From Rotaria sordida (taxonomy: Eukaryota; Rotifera; Eurotatoria; Philodinida; Philodinidae), in contig CAJNOL010001236.1 in assembly GCA_905250125.1 (NCBI GenBank), positions 529 through 64,528 on the forward strand: DNA of 64,000 nucleotides. The letters are read 5' to 3'. A program made the position numbers and the translations under genes. A model generated the notes under the pieces. That model did no database searches and was not told where the DNA came from. It saw only the letters and a program-made list of their open reading frames with translations. Below, piece by piece: positions 12,550-23,921 of this stretch. The first letter of the stretch is position 1; each line of letters opens with the position of its first letter.

Positions 12550-13647
12550 ATGTTTAGCAGTATATTAATGCTCACAAACTTCATTGTCATCATTGTCCTA
12601 TTGACTACAATAGTCAGCATCATTACATGTCGTGAAGTGACGATCAGTAATGTCATTCCCCGCCGAGATACAGATGGAAATATAATGGATGCTCATGACG
12701 GCAATGTCTTTCTGTATGATGGTCTCTACTATTACTATGGTGCAAGTTATGGTCTATGCCAAGAACCTTCGGGTCCATCAGGTTGTACCGTATGGCACAC
12801 AGGTGGATGCGGCTTCCAACTCAATCATAATGTTAGTCTTTATACTTCGACGGATCTTTCCGAGTGGACATTTCGTGGATACGTCTTTCAAATGTCTACA
12901 ATGAAGACTCAAGGAATAATGTTCGGTCCTCGCGTTTTACCAAATCCAAAGACGAAGAAGTGGGTTATGTGGTTTAATTTTCTACCAGCTACAGGTGCAG
13001 GTGTGTCTAAATCGCAGTGTGCTGTTGCCATATCAGATACACCACAAGGCCCCTTTCAAGTGGTCACTGAAAAGGTTACTACTCTAGCATGGGAAAATAC
13101 GGGAGATTTGAATCTCTTTCAAGATGATAACGGAGATGCTTATATCATTTATAATTCGCATATTGATGCTAGTATTTACAAGCCAGACCACTTAATGTCT
13201 GTGGAAAAACTGTCCGATGATTATCTTAGTTCACTGGGTACAGAGTTTAATAGTGGATACTTTGGTGAGATCTTTGTCGAAGGTGGCGCAATGTTCAAAC
13301 GCAATGGACTCTACTATGCAGTATTTGGTCAGTGCTGTTGTTACTGTGCAGAAGGTGCTTCTGTCACTGTGTATATTGCTTTGTCGCCGCTCGGTCCTTT
13401 TGAAACAATGAATAATCTAGGGAATGAAGGTCATGCACAACTGTACAATATACTACAGTTTAAAACTACTGGAGACGAAGGTTACGGATACTTGTGGCAA
13501 GGTAATAAGTGGCAAAGTTCTCCAGATGGTGCCAAAGGACATGATTTTACCTATTGGTCACCTTTGTCTTTTGGTCTAGATGGCAATGTGAAGTATATGA
13601 ACTATACTGCTAACTTTACCATTGACGTAATTTCCAATATTCATTAA
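12550..13647 (+). CDS. Secreted GH43-like glycoside hydrolase
   Basis: Single-exon frame of 365 residues from ATG 12550 (second Met at residue 7). Residues 1-26 form a strongly hydrophobic signal peptide ending before Cys27. The body has repeated propeller-type strands typical of five-bladed GH43-like hydrolases: RRDTDGNIMDAHDGNVFLYD (residues 38-57) followed by GLYYYYGASYG; STDLSEWTFRG (100-110); GDLNLFQDDNGDAYIIYNS (185-203), where Asp186 lies at the usual middle-acid position; and FVEGGAMFKRNGLYY (242-256), where Glu244 fits the general acid of the EGP/EGG motif. The N-terminal DTDG...AH pattern is closest to the exo-beta-1,3-galactanase-like subgroup (GH43_24), whose catalytic base is atypical. 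It probably trims plant or microbial polysaccharide outside the cell or in the gut. Such enzymes are uncommon in animals; lateral acquisition is inferred. No introns are seen. Confidence 0.8.
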   Translation: MFSSILMLTNFIVIIVLLTTIVSIITCREVTISNVIPRRDTDGNIMDAHDGNVFLYDGLYYYYGASYGLCQEPSGPSGCTVWHTGGCGFQLNHNVSLYTSTDLSEWTFRGYVFQMSTMKTQGIMFGPRVLPNPKTKKWVMWFNFLPATGAGVSKSQCAVAISDTPQGPFQVVTEKVTTLAWENTGDLNLFQDDNGDAYIIYNSHIDASIYKPDHLMSVEKLSDDYLSSLGTEFNSGYFGEIFVEGGAMFKRNGLYYAVFGQCCCYCAEGASVTVYIALSPLGPFETMNNLGNEGHAQLYNILQFKTTGDEGYGYLWQGNKWQSSPDGAKGHDFTYWSPLSFGLDGNVKYMNYTANFTIDVISNIH

Positions 13648-14172
13648 AATCTGCCTTGATTTTTTGTGATTTGAGAGTTTGAAGTTTGATAACTTACGAT
13701 AAGGCCATTTTTTATCCATACTTTTTATTAAACTATAGTCACATACTTGGAATCAGCATCTTTTGACTGTAAACACAATTTGTTGAGCTCTTTCTTTTGA
13801 ACTATATGTTATTTCAAAAAGCGATATAAAACGTATCGGTCTATAGAAGTCTCTGACCAATGGAAGATCGCTAAAAGGTCGAAAATTCTTCGATTTCATT
13901 CATTCACACACACTTATAGTTTAGCAACATATGCATTGTCATCTGAAGCATAAACGGCTTCTGATAATGCTAAACATGTATTGATACGCGAGTAGTTGTC
14001 GAACGATGGATCATCTTTATTTTCGAGACAATATATTGAATCCATTCAAATTGCTACCTAAACACTGGACGAAAAATATTCTTTTCTTCAAACTAACTGT
14101 GAGTCAGCTGTACAGCCATTATAATTTTGATTAAAAACATGGGTGTCCAGACAGTTGTGGTAATGGCAAAAT
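13648..14172. other. No gene recognised
   Basis: 3' flank of the GH43-like gene and AT-rich spacer. No convincing frame or repeat was found. Confidence 0.4.
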
Positions 14173-14397
14173 GAAATTAAAATGGCTATAGGAAAAAAAA
14201 GAAAATGATGATGTCAAACGGTCACAGGTTAATGTCATAAAATGATTTTCTGAAATTTGTAAAAATAATTATGCATCGATCGTGGAAATGCTTCTGCTCC
14301 AACCATATTACACATTTCTTAGAAAGCCTGTAAATGCAGTATTCTGTGACCGTTTCACATTGTCATTTTTATTTTTTTTAATTGCCACTTTAACGCA
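14173..14397. mobile_element. MITE with about 55-bp terminal inverted repeats
   Basis: The ends 14173-14228 and 14345-14397 are inverted copies, including the shared core AAACGGTCACAG / CTGTGACCGTTT and A-rich outer segments with a few mismatches. The internal 115 bp has no coding capacity. Confidence 0.65.
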
Positions 14398-15549
14398 TTT
14401 TTTTTTCTTAATGTCTTATTATCTTTGACTCTGATCATCTTCCATTTCATTTTCCGTGTACATTGTCTGGTGAAGCTTTATTCTTTTATAATTCTTGTAG
14501 TTAATTGTATACAAATAAGATTTTAAATCGATATTATTTATTCTGATTAGCAATCACCGTCTGTTACATGATTTCCGCTAATTAGAGTGATCAAATATAA
14601 TTCATCTGGCAAATATGTCGGCCCATACAAAAATCATAAACGTACGAGTGACAATTCCATGTTCTTTACTTCCCAATCATTCAAAACAAAGCCAAAATCT
14701 TTGTCTAGCTATAAGCTATTTTTCGTTTCATCACTATTGAATTTTTTATATGACGAAGATGATGTTGTTTTTCTTTGCCTCTTCTTGCTCAGAAGAAACT
14801 AAAAAATGAAGCTTGCTGTGCTAGTGCGAACAAAGAGAAAATACTGGATTTTTCTCTAAAGTCGAATCATGAGAATGGGTGCTCATTTGAAATCTTTTAG
14901 AACTCTTGTTCTGGACTGAAACAGGCAACGAGGACTTTGAGCCTATTGACTGAAGAAACATGAATGAACAAAATAATATATATGGGGAAGAGAAAATATG
15001 AACAAGTGAAGACGAAAAGAATGATGATAAATAAAATGACCAACTGCAAAAGTAAGCGTATTTGTCAGTAAATTCCATCAAACACTACATCACTGCGTTG
15101 TGAGTTTCTCGGCATGTTCCCATTGAGCATCAAAAATGATGCGTTGAATGTCCCTAAAAATGTATTTTTCTAGAAAACATATAGCTCAGCATTCATTGAA
15201 ATCCACTCTAACATCGTCAAGAACGTACTAAAGTTAACACAAACAATCAATAATCTCCACTAAAACTAGAGAAAACGTTCGATAATCAAGCGGGCAACTA
15301 TGTGTGGTAAAGAGAAGAATACAATTCATTGCAACAGAAATAGTTTCATGTAATTAGCATAACATGCTTCGATCTCTTCACTTTTGAAACCTCATTCCTC
15401 TAGAGAACACGAATATCAACCTTGTTTTCTTTGAGAATTATCTAGAAACCATTTGTGTATTGCCGTTTCGAATTCTGTCGACCAATTCAGACCAAAATAG
15501 TCATAGATTCGATGATCAACTTCGATAGAATCATTCATTCAATCATCAT

Positions 15550-16620
15550 AAGTCACATGGAAAAGATGCTTTTGTATTGAATTAATTCTTTGATTTTGAG
15601 AGAAATGAAATTTTTCAATATAATCGATGACTTGATCAGCGAATTGACAACATCGTTTCGTAATTTGTTCTCGACTAACAACATTCGTTTTCTCATATGT
15701 TCATTGAGTAATCGTCCATGAGAGATTACACAATGAGGAAAGACTTTCGTCAAAATATCGATAAATTATGACGAAGAATGCATACGGATAGTGACAAAGA
15801 ATTGTCTCGAAGTATACACAATGTATGTTTGATTTTAATAACCAATGCGATCATGGCGTATCGACTGAATTCAACATGTGCAAGAAGATCTCGTAATACG
15901 TATAGGCATAATCTTTGCTTATTTCATTTTGGAGCCAAACATCCGACTGGATTTTGTCATTCATACAAAATGTATGTGAAGAAAAGTAAACAACTGGCAA
16001 GACGCCAAATAAGATAATCGTCTTCAATTGAAAAAACTGGATGAGCTGAAGCTAATTGACGCCAAAAATCAGCAAAATGTTTTGATATTTCTAGAAACGA
16101 GAACATCACACACATGCGTTGTTTTTGTTTGAATAAATCGGATCGAGCCATGAGTGGTACAATGTCAATAGACATGTCAGCATATGATGGTGCACGATAA
16201 TGTCGATCACAGTTTAGTAAATTGTAGAGCAACCATCTACTTACATTAGAATTGCATTTAAAGCTGCGAGATATAATTATTAGCCTCACTTCACAAGACA
16301 TGCGAGTACATCAGTACTAACAACTATTTAACACATTCGATCCGATGGAATCCACCGATGGATCCAACTATATTTTAACAAAAAACTTAGCAGAACAACA
16401 CTTTCTTTTCCTTTTTCCTGAGGCAAGAGGTTACACGTAATGTGTCAACTGCTCTGCCTTCGCTATTGGTAGAATCATTTATTGCACAGCGTGATGCTTC
16501 TCGTTACAATTCGATAAATTCAAATTCCATCTGGACAAAATCATTGTCCAAACCACTCATTTCACTAAGTGAGCTATCACTATCGTTGTCTTCTACATCA
16601 GTTTCATCAATCGGCATATA
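15550..16620 (-). pseudogene. Decayed minus-strand coding remnant, possible transposon
   Basis: Several minus-strand pieces read like protein but are broken by stops and frame changes: 16620-16510 (starts MPIDETDVEDNDSDSSLSEM, acidic), 16301-15957 (contains SYADMSIDIVPLMARSDLF and FADFWRQLASAHPVFSIED) and 15753-15553. The acidic N-terminus followed by a large aromatic-rich region resembles proteins carried by large DNA transposons, but I cannot assign a superfamily. Confidence 0.25.
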
Positions 16621-16639
16621 ATTTATAGCAAAATTTATC

Positions 16640-17600
16640 TGAAAAGCAACACAAATATACGTATCTTAACGTCATAAAATGAGTTTATATAGCTCAAAAT
16701 GCATCAATTGCGCATATTTCAAATCGAAGTTACATATCCCAAAGGAGTTGCATAGTAGATTGCAATAAAATTCGAATATGCTAGAGAGCATCGTAGGGAT
16801 AGTCGAATAGCCACCACTTTCTCTTTCTATCTTCTCTCATTTTCTTTCCATTTTGTCAGAGACAAACAGTTGTTTTTAGACACACGAGAGAATAGAGTCA
16901 AAGAGGCGACAAAGAAAAGAAGACAGGAAAAGAAGAAGTGGGAATATCGCCTCTTCTATTTCATTCCAACTGCGCTATATGTGAGAGAAAGAGAACAACA
17001 AAGTTGATAAATTATACAGCTCGTCGAGAAAGGAAGCTATCCATATGTTGTAACAAACAGAAAAGAGAAAATAACGAGTGTATTTGTCGAGAGACGAATG
17101 CATACAAAAATGAATCTTTTAGAGCTATTCTCTAATAAAATCGAATCGGATCGAATATATTAAGAAAAGTCCAATAGAAAATACTATTTCTCGTATTTTT
17201 GAATCTCTCTTTCTCACGAAGAAATCGTCTAAAGTTTCAAAAATATGTAACAAAAGATGAAACATTTGATGTCAATATTGTGACATAATTCAAATCTTTA
17301 TGGGAACTATTATAAGATAAGTGTATCACCACCATCTGCAAGTTTTAATCAACCTAGTTAGATAATTCAGTAGCTCTTAATTGTTTTAGTTTTGTGAAAA
17401 AAAAATAAATTTAGCTTTCAAAATCACAGTCAATAGTATTGTATATAGAACATTGATTTTTGCATCAAAGAAACCAAAAATCTATTTCAAGCTAATTTTA
17501 AAGGGTCTCACTAATAGAAAAAAAACCGGCCAAATTGTATTTGAGTCAATCGTTATAGGAAGCACAAAAGTGTTTTGAAAAGAAGTAATACAAAGCACAG
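16640..17600. other. No gene recognised
   Basis: AG-rich and AT-rich spacer. The plus frame 16938-17135 is basic low-complexity sequence with no recognisable motif. Confidence 0.4.
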
Positions 17601-17618
17601 TTATATGTTTCTACTAAA

Positions 17619-18968
17619 CTATTTTTTATGAGTCTTTTCATTGTTGGATAAAAGCCGATTAATCAGTCGCTCAAATGGTTTTTCGACGAGAACGAACCAA
17701 GCAGTCGCTAGAATTAGACATATTGTGAACACTAATACAAGACATATGGGTGTTAAACTATCAATTGAATATTGTTTTGGGTCGAGTAGATTGGAATTTG
17801 ACATAATGAGTTCAAATGCAATTCGAAAATGAAGGATATATATAAGATAACTTAATTTAGCAATTGGTGTCCAGATGGGAAGTGACAGAAATGATCTGAT
17901 CCATGAACTGTGATAGGGATGAGTAGATGGACAAATAGCAGAAAAGAGAATAAATGCTTGTGACATTGAAAATAATTGTCGACTAATTGACGTCATAATT
18001 ATAATTAATACATCATTGACTGCACCTGGTTCGACTGGTGTCGTTAATATGAGCATGTACAGTGATATTAATGTAAAATATAGATATTTTTTTATCTTTC
18101 CATAATAAATAACATTCGAATTTTTAACATTTATCAAATTCAATGCTAATATTGATCCGATGATAAAACTTGAATATCGACTTATGACAGGCAGATACAT
18201 GTTTTCCATAAATGGTTTTATTGGACTTGGTTCAACTGGTCGTTCGAATCCTAATGTAACATTATACTTATTTATAATCCAATCGAAAATTCGTGGTGGC
18301 ACCAATAATGCCATTACATGATAGCGATATAGAAACGTTGGCAAATCCATTATTTGTGGATTGAAAACAAACAGTGAATATACAATTGATAAGAGAATAA
18401 GTATATATAATGCTGAATAAGTTCTTTGGTAATTTGACGTGGAACTAACAATCATGTATAAAATGACGGGTAGAAGTATATGCATTTGCATATCTAGACT
18501 GATACTCCAGAGAGCACTCATGCCGACTGACCACTGTTCCACTTCAACGTAATTTTGATAAAATAGCCAAAGACTCATCCAATTACCTTTTGGTTCACCT
18601 AACACTAGCATAACAATAGTAATCATTAAAATACCTGGCCAAAAACGACATGCTCGTTTAAATATATAAATCAAATATCCTTTCCAAGTGGAGAAATAAT
18701 TCTGTTCTATACATTTTAGTGTAAGAAGAAATCCAGATAGCATAAAAAATGTTTCTAACGATAATGTCAATAATATTGACGATTGATATGAATAGGTTTT
18801 TAAAAAAGTCATCCATTCGTGAGCTGGATAAGATGTAATGAATGAATTTAAAATGCCGACTATATGAGTTGTAATAATCATTAAACACGAGATCGATCGT
18901 AGTCCATCAATTGAAGCATATTTGTTATGTTGAAATAATGAATAGAAGTCGTCCTTCAATCGCCACAT
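17619..18968 (-). CDS. Acyltransferase-3 family multi-pass membrane protein
   Basis: Single-exon frame of 449 residues from ATG 18968. The N-terminus carries the family hallmark YASIDGLRSISCLMIITTH (residues 17-35), with His35 at the conserved catalytic-histidine position at the end of TM1, then ETFFMLSGFLLTLK. About ten hydrophobic segments follow, ending with LSYLIYILHF and a last helix before VEKPFERLINRLL. This is the architecture of acyltransferase-3 proteins, which O-acylate sugars or lipids at a membrane; animal members include the NRF-6 group. Unlike NRF-6 proteins, which usually exceed 600 residues and have a secreted N-terminal domain, this one lacks that domain and starts just before the AT3 core. 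Either the upstream exon is missing or it belongs to the core-only bacterial-like type. Substrate unknown. Confidence 0.85.
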   Translation of the reverse strand: MWRLKDDFYSLFQHNKYASIDGLRSISCLMIITTHIVGILNSFITSYPAHEWMTFLKTYSYQSSILLTLSLETFFMLSGFLLTLKCIEQNYFSTWKGYLIYIFKRACRFWPGILMITIVMLVLGEPKGNWMSLWLFYQNYVEVEQWSVGMSALWSISLDMQMHILLPVILYMIVSSTSNYQRTYSALYILILLSIVYSLFVFNPQIMDLPTFLYRYHVMALLVPPRIFDWIINKYNVTLGFERPVEPSPIKPFMENMYLPVISRYSSFIIGSILALNLINVKNSNVIYYGKIKKYLYFTLISLYMLILTTPVEPGAVNDVLIIIMTSISRQLFSMSQAFILFSAICPSTHPYHSSWIRSFLSLPIWTPIAKLSYLIYILHFRIAFELIMSNSNLLDPKQYSIDSLTPICLVLVFTICLILATAWFVLVEKPFERLINRLLSNNEKTHKK

Positions 18969-19032
18969 GACGTCTATCTATATTGAGAAAATATAGAAAA
19001 ACAACATGTAATATAACCTTACTATTCAGGGA

Positions 19033-19056
19033 GGAAGAAAGAAAGAAAGAAAGAAA
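19033..19056. repeat. (GAAA)n microsatellite
   Basis: About five and a half tandem GAAA units, 5' of the acyltransferase gene. Confidence 0.8.
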
Positions 19057-19059
19057 TGA

Positions 19060-20487
19060 TTCATCATATTGATAATATCCAGAAAGAAAAACATCGAAAA
19101 TTATCCAAAGAAGGGAGTCAACATTTTAATCAAAGATCTTTGTATGTAGTTCTGTCGATGAAATTAAGCAATCAAGAGTACGACTAGAAAGAGAAGAATT
19201 TTAGAAATATGTGGTTGAATGGTATGGACGCTGTACCGTTGCTCTGGAATGTGTGTTTATCAAAAAAGGACTAATTTTTTCTGACGAATTTTAATTGAAA
19301 TTTTTGCAAAGGTATACCTTACTTCTTCCTACTGCCACCGAAAAAATTCAGCTCTTTACATGAACACCTTCAGGAGATCGTTTCAAAGTGATAGAATCCA
19401 GAATCTAGCGCCAGCTACGCAAAACATCGTTTTATTTTCTATTGGATATAAAGAATCTATTAAATTATTTTTTCTCGATAGACTTGCAAAGTCTACTCTT
19501 TCCTTATAGTGTGTAGTCTTGATGTCCTAAACGTAAAACATACGCTTGCCAATAGAATTCACAAATGGTAACAGCTAAAATAAACACAGCTGTGCATTCT
19601 TATGGTGTGTTTATTTTAGTGTTATATGTGAATTTATTTGAATACAAGAATATTTCCGTTCATATATCGGATATTTATGAGGGAAACTGCTTAGATTTTT
19701 CTGTACTTGAACATCGGATGGGATATTTCTGAAGTTTTCTTCCTGTCTCTCAAAACAAATTCCTCTCAGTTGTCTTCCATTATTGTTTGCACTTTGAGTA
19801 TGGGTGTGAATGTCAGGGTCAGTTGCATATCTATACTAACACGTACACTCATGTACCGAAAGAAAGCACTTTGTTCTAGGCGACGAGAACCACCATTTTG
19901 ATAATTAACAGATAGGCAGGAATACATGATCGTATCGGTATTTCTTCAATATATATTTGCCAGTTTTTATCATGTAGAACTGATTTATTTGCAAAATGTT
20001 CAATGTTGAATTGTCTACAAAATTAAAAAGAAATGGTATGTTTTATACACATACGGACAAGAATTGTTGCAGTCACACTGTGATCATCAAACATTGATCA
20101 TTTTCAATGGTCTTTTGTAAATTTCCAAGCGAAAACAGTGCAGAGTCAATACTTAGGTAAAGTTAAGCTGAATCAGCAAGTGAATGTTCTAGACATTATG
20201 GTGTAGAGCAACTAGGAACAATGCTAATACATTCTTGAAAAGGATTTCCTACACGCCAGAGCAGGTTCTATCCAAAAACTTGAAGATTTTGGATAAACAA
20301 AAAAAAATAGTGCACATGCAAACAAACTAGTTTACATGTACGAAGCAAAAAATAGCATCATCATTTAGAGGTCGAATCTCGGTTCACTTAGCTCGAAAAA
20401 CCAGACAAATCCTCTCATTATGAAAAATGATCGGGATGAGTGTGGGTGTAGATTCCAAAGTAGACAAACAAACGAGAAATATGGTAT
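19060..20487. other. Intergenic, no gene recognised
   Basis: Holds a small hairpin near 19570-19622 (CTAAAATAAACACA paired with TGTGTTTATTTTAG) and a degenerate telomere-like patch near 19800-19860. No credible frame. Confidence 0.4.
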
Positions 20488-20672
20488 TTAAACACCATGA
20501 ATTTCAACTGTTTAAACAGTGTGGTATGTTCTCCGAAAGTGTGTTTAAACTAGTTAAAAAAATGTTTAGTTGTCTAACACGTTGTCACCGTTTAAACGGA
20601 TAAAGTATAAATGTCTGTGACCATTTGAACGTGGTTTTTGGAACATATCAAACTATTTTAACAGTTTGGATG
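20488..20672. repeat. Cluster of TTTAAA-centred palindromes
   Basis: Five short palindromes lie within about 185 bp: GGTATTTAAACACC, AACTGTTTAAACAGT, GTGTTTAAACTAG, CCGTTTAAACGG and AACTATTTTAACAGTT. Four contain GTTTAAAC or one mismatch to it. Spacing is irregular (20-60 bp). Function unknown. Confidence 0.6.
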
Positions 20673-20729
20673 GATGCAGTTGTGACTGTTGCTGTAGGCC
20701 CTCTATTTAGCCACACCTATATGCATACC

Positions 20730-20824
20730 AACACCGAAATCCATCTACTTTCCATATCCGCAAATACACCTACAAAAACTAACATTCACATCCATCCACA
20801 TCCAACACCAACACCCACACCCTT
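20730..20824. repeat. Telomere-like C-rich tract (degenerate)
   Basis: CCAACACCGAAATCCATC through CCATCCACATCCAACACCAAC to CACCCACACCC. It is a C-rich arm without an obvious G-rich partner arm. Confidence 0.6.
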
Positions 20825-20973
20825 GTTTATGTTGAGAATTTATTTCGTATAAATATAAATCTAATAAAAACGAAAGAAAATTTTATTAGAATACGATTAG
20901 TTGTTCTTATATCGCATTTTATCAATAATCATAACAAAAAATCTTTTAAATTAATGAAATTGCACAACATAAT

Positions 20974-21037
20974 GATGAGCGTGTGGGTGTGGATGAGAAC
21001 ATGGCGTCTATTCTGGTCACAGTCACATCCACACTCC
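20974..21037. repeat. Telomere-like foldback
   Basis: G-rich arm GAGCGTGTGGGTGTGGATGA, core AGAACATGGCGTCTATTC, C-rich arm CAGTCACATCCACACTCC. Confidence 0.6.
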
Positions 21038-21526
21038 ATAAGAACCATTTCTCAGGGACATTTTCACCAAGTGCATTTTTTCTGAAGGATACAGTTTTAA
21101 GGACAAAATGTCGGAAACATTTCTGAAAGCACATTTTTTTAAAAGACATTTTAACTAGTTATCCTTTTGTCATGTTCTCGACCAATAAATAATCGAGAAA
21201 TAGTCTAGAAAAAAAGCCATACGAAAATATATAAGGTTATTATGTTCCGTTGAATTGATTGTGCATAAGTATGAATGAATAATTAGCAGACAGGCCATGA
21301 CACATACGTAATATGACACATTTTTATGGTAGAATTTGCGATACTATAACTAGCGACACATTTTTTTTTAGTGTGTATGATGAAATAAAACAAGATGACT
21401 GCAATCGACAAAACAGCTTTCACTCGCTGTCATCGTTACAAGACTGGAAAGAGAAGAGAACAAATGCCAACACACACACATTTGTAATCATACAAACGGA
21501 CATGTGCATTGCTTGTTGATCTTAAG

Positions 21527-22369
21527 ATGACGCATAATACGCATATGCAACTCTATTTTCATGAGTCTGACAAATTTTCATATCGACCTATTTCGCCTAT
21601 ATGGATGATAATCTATGCGTTACCATCATTTTGCTTCTTTTTTATTATTAATCGACGTATGACAATATCAAGCGAAAATGATGCTCGTAGAAAATCAACT
21701 TGGCCTCAACGAAATACATTCATAAGTTTTACTCATTCTTGTCTCTCTTCAATATTCGTAGTAATTGCCATTTTACGAGCACCTGAAATGCTCGACGATC
21801 CTTTATCGCACGCGAACCGTTTTAATTATGCAATTGCTGCATTTTCGCTTGGGTATTTTCTATGGGACTTCATGGATTGTAAACAAAATTCAGCATTGAC
21901 AATATTGGGTATTCTGATTCATCACATCGCTGCTATTTTGTTTCTAGGCTATGTACTCTTTAACACACGCAATCTTGGCTATGCTCTCTATGGTCTTTCG
22001 CTCGAAATTAATAGTGTATTTTTGCATGCACGACGCCTTCTCCGCTGGTATTCACTAAAATCATTATCGGTCAGATCTCAAGAAATGCTTCGCATTTTCA
22101 TTATAATTGGAAATTATCTGACATTTATAATTTTTCGCTTTGGCGTTGTAGGCGTTTGCTTGCATGCACTGTATTTTCAGAGAGACAGACTCAATCCTAA
22201 AGTCCACGCATGCATAACTCTTGCTACTCTTGCTGTTTGTGTTCTTAATATTGTCCTACTTTATCGTCTCATCAAGAATGATCTCATCAGTAGTTCGAAG
22301 TCGAAACAGGATAAATCAAAAGATAATCTTATAGAACAACCGATTGATGAAATGTTGGTAGCAAACTGA
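21527..22369 (+). CDS. TLC-domain multi-pass membrane protein (TLCD1/2-like)
   Basis: Frame of 280 residues from ATG 21527; the frame stays open upstream only to a non-ATG codon. About seven hydrophobic helices. TRAM-LAG1-CLN8 features: FISFTHSCLSSIFVV (residues 65-79), SLGYFLWDFMDC (107-118), GILIHHIAAILFLGY (128-142) with the paired histidines 132-133, and LSLEINSVFLHARRLLRW (157-174), which is the E-N-SVFLH-R motif shared by TLCD1/TLCD2-type proteins. These proteins act in cellular membranes; TLCD1/2 influence phospholipid composition and membrane fluidity, while ceramide synthases also carry TLC domains but have a Lag1p motif absent here. The C-terminus is a basic, Ser/Lys-rich cytosolic-type tail. 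Intronless in this window. Molecular activity is unproven for this subgroup. Confidence 0.85.
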   Translation: MTHNTHMQLYFHESDKFSYRPISPIWMIIYALPSFCFFFIINRRMTISSENDARRKSTWPQRNTFISFTHSCLSSIFVVIAILRAPEMLDDPLSHANRFNYAIAAFSLGYFLWDFMDCKQNSALTILGILIHHIAAILFLGYVLFNTRNLGYALYGLSLEINSVFLHARRLLRWYSLKSLSVRSQEMLRIFIIIGNYLTFIIFRFGVVGVCLHALYFQRDRLNPKVHACITLATLAVCVLNIVLLYRLIKNDLISSSKSKQDKSKDNLIEQPIDEMLVAN

Positions 22370-22765
22370 TGGCATAGAGTACTTCTTGCTTTTGGACTAC
22401 AAATAGTTACTATTAAAGAAAGTTTTCAACTATTATTTGCACTGTTCTTATTGTACATGATAGTTGTATGTTATTTTTTAGGAGTAAATTCTTGCTTCAG
22501 AGAAAACTGATTGTAGGTGAATTTCATAAAACAGGTGTGGACGATAGACTGTTAGGGTAAGGATAACTCAGGGCGGGTTTGGATGTGGTGGATGTATGTG
22601 TTAGTGAAGAAAAGCCTCACAGGAACATTCAAATCCATCGCTTATGCATATTTGTCCATGATGGTGGCCATTCATGAGTTTGCTTATACTTTCAAGTGTT
22701 TGTTGAGCACTAGAAATCAAAGAAAGGTAGCGTTATAAATTTCATTTGTATCGTCGAGTGCATTT

Positions 22766-23243
22766 TCAATGCATTTTGGTCAAATTATTATAGAGTAAAA
22801 TAAAAAGATTCTGTCGATTCGAATGGATTGGAAGTTTCGAATATGCTTCACATACTTTTTGATTGTATTCAGAAGATTCCACATATCTCTGTTGTTGATA
22901 TTGAATACGTGTCACTTGTACATTATTATAATCGTCAAACTCTTCTTTAAAAAATTTTTGATAAAAAAATTCCACTTTTTTTATAGTTTTTGACGATAAC
23001 TGATGAATAATAATTTCCAATAGAAACAAGCGTTGTAATAGTGAGCAGATCATAGTTAACTCTTGTTTGTATCTCATTGTAAAACGTTTCTGTACCAACT
23101 ATTTTTGACAGATAATAATATTTGAGATTATTCAAATGTTCTATTTCATTTATCCTAAGTATTTGAAGATAAATATTCCAAATTCGAATCGTTTCATGTT
23201 GAGTCATAGAACGAATTTTTAAAATTTGACCAATAGAAAACAT
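22766..23243 (-). pseudogene. Helical hypothetical protein remnant, frame-broken
   Basis: Two overlapping minus-strand frames read like coding sequence in series. The first, from about 23243, contains MTQHETIRIWNIYLQILRIN; the second continues from about 23100 with RYKQELTMICSLLQRLF and FFYQKFFKEEFDDYNNVQ to a stop at 22766. They join only through a change of frame near 23100, with no clear GT-AG intron between. Predicted all-helical. No family recognised; a missed intron is the alternative. Confidence 0.3.
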
Positions 23244-23324
23244 TATTTTAGGTTCATAATCTGTATAATTTATGAAACTAATGTTTACAAAGAATGTATG
23301 TGTGGATCATCTTTTCAATCATAC

Positions 23325-23503
23325 CAGGCCCGTAGCCAGGAATTTCCCAAGGGGGGTGCCGGACTTGTTAAGGGGGTGCCCACCAGCGGGAAAATAATTT
23401 TTCGCTTCACAAAAACGTTTTTCGCCTGTACCCCCCCCCTCCAGGTATTTTTTGGCCAAGGAGGTGCCCGAGCACCCTGGGCACCCTCCTGGCTACGGGC
23501 CTG
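23325..23503. mobile_element. hAT-type MITE with 8-bp target duplication
   Basis: A 179-bp element bounded by CAGGCCCGTAGCCAGGA at the left and its exact inverse at the right end. It is flanked by the direct repeat AATCATAC at 23317-23324 and 23504-23511. Eight-base target duplications and CAGG...CCTG ends fit the hAT superfamily. The interior is GC-rich (GGGGGGTGCC, GGGCACCCTCC) and non-coding, so it is non-autonomous. Perfect target duplications suggest a recent insertion. Confidence 0.9.
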
Positions 23504-23921
23504 AATCATACCCAGTTCACACTTACACCCTAGTCAAAATCTGATTTTGAGATAGTAATTATAATTCACATGACTCAGTCCACAATCAATTAGTTACTTA
23601 TCTATGACAAGTTTCGCATCGAAAACGATGGACGTGATCTGTTTAAATTATAACGCATCAAATGAAGAACAATGGTGCTCATCATGTTTGTCTTTGCTTC
23701 CTGAAATGCGCTGAACGAGGCAGTCATCATCAGTTAAATTAGGCAGAAATGATAGGAGGAACATCAGAGCATAGTTCCAATGCATTCGTCATACACGATA
23801 CAGACACAAGGTGAAGTCCATGACGAACCAAAATCCGCAACGAAGGACTGCATAGCCAAACGCAGAGCAGCTGAAGGTCAACATTAGTAAGTAACTGATA
23901 TTTTTCCTTGTTCAATCCGTT

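Noticed and set aside
12197-12568. 123-codon frame just before the GH43-like gene
   Set aside because: Overlaps the start of the GH43-like signal peptide in another frame, has no motif and unremarkable composition; read as leader or spacer.
23226-23509. Opposed frames across 23.3-23.5 kb
   Set aside because: Both lie mostly in the hAT-type MITE and reflect its GC-rich inverted structure.
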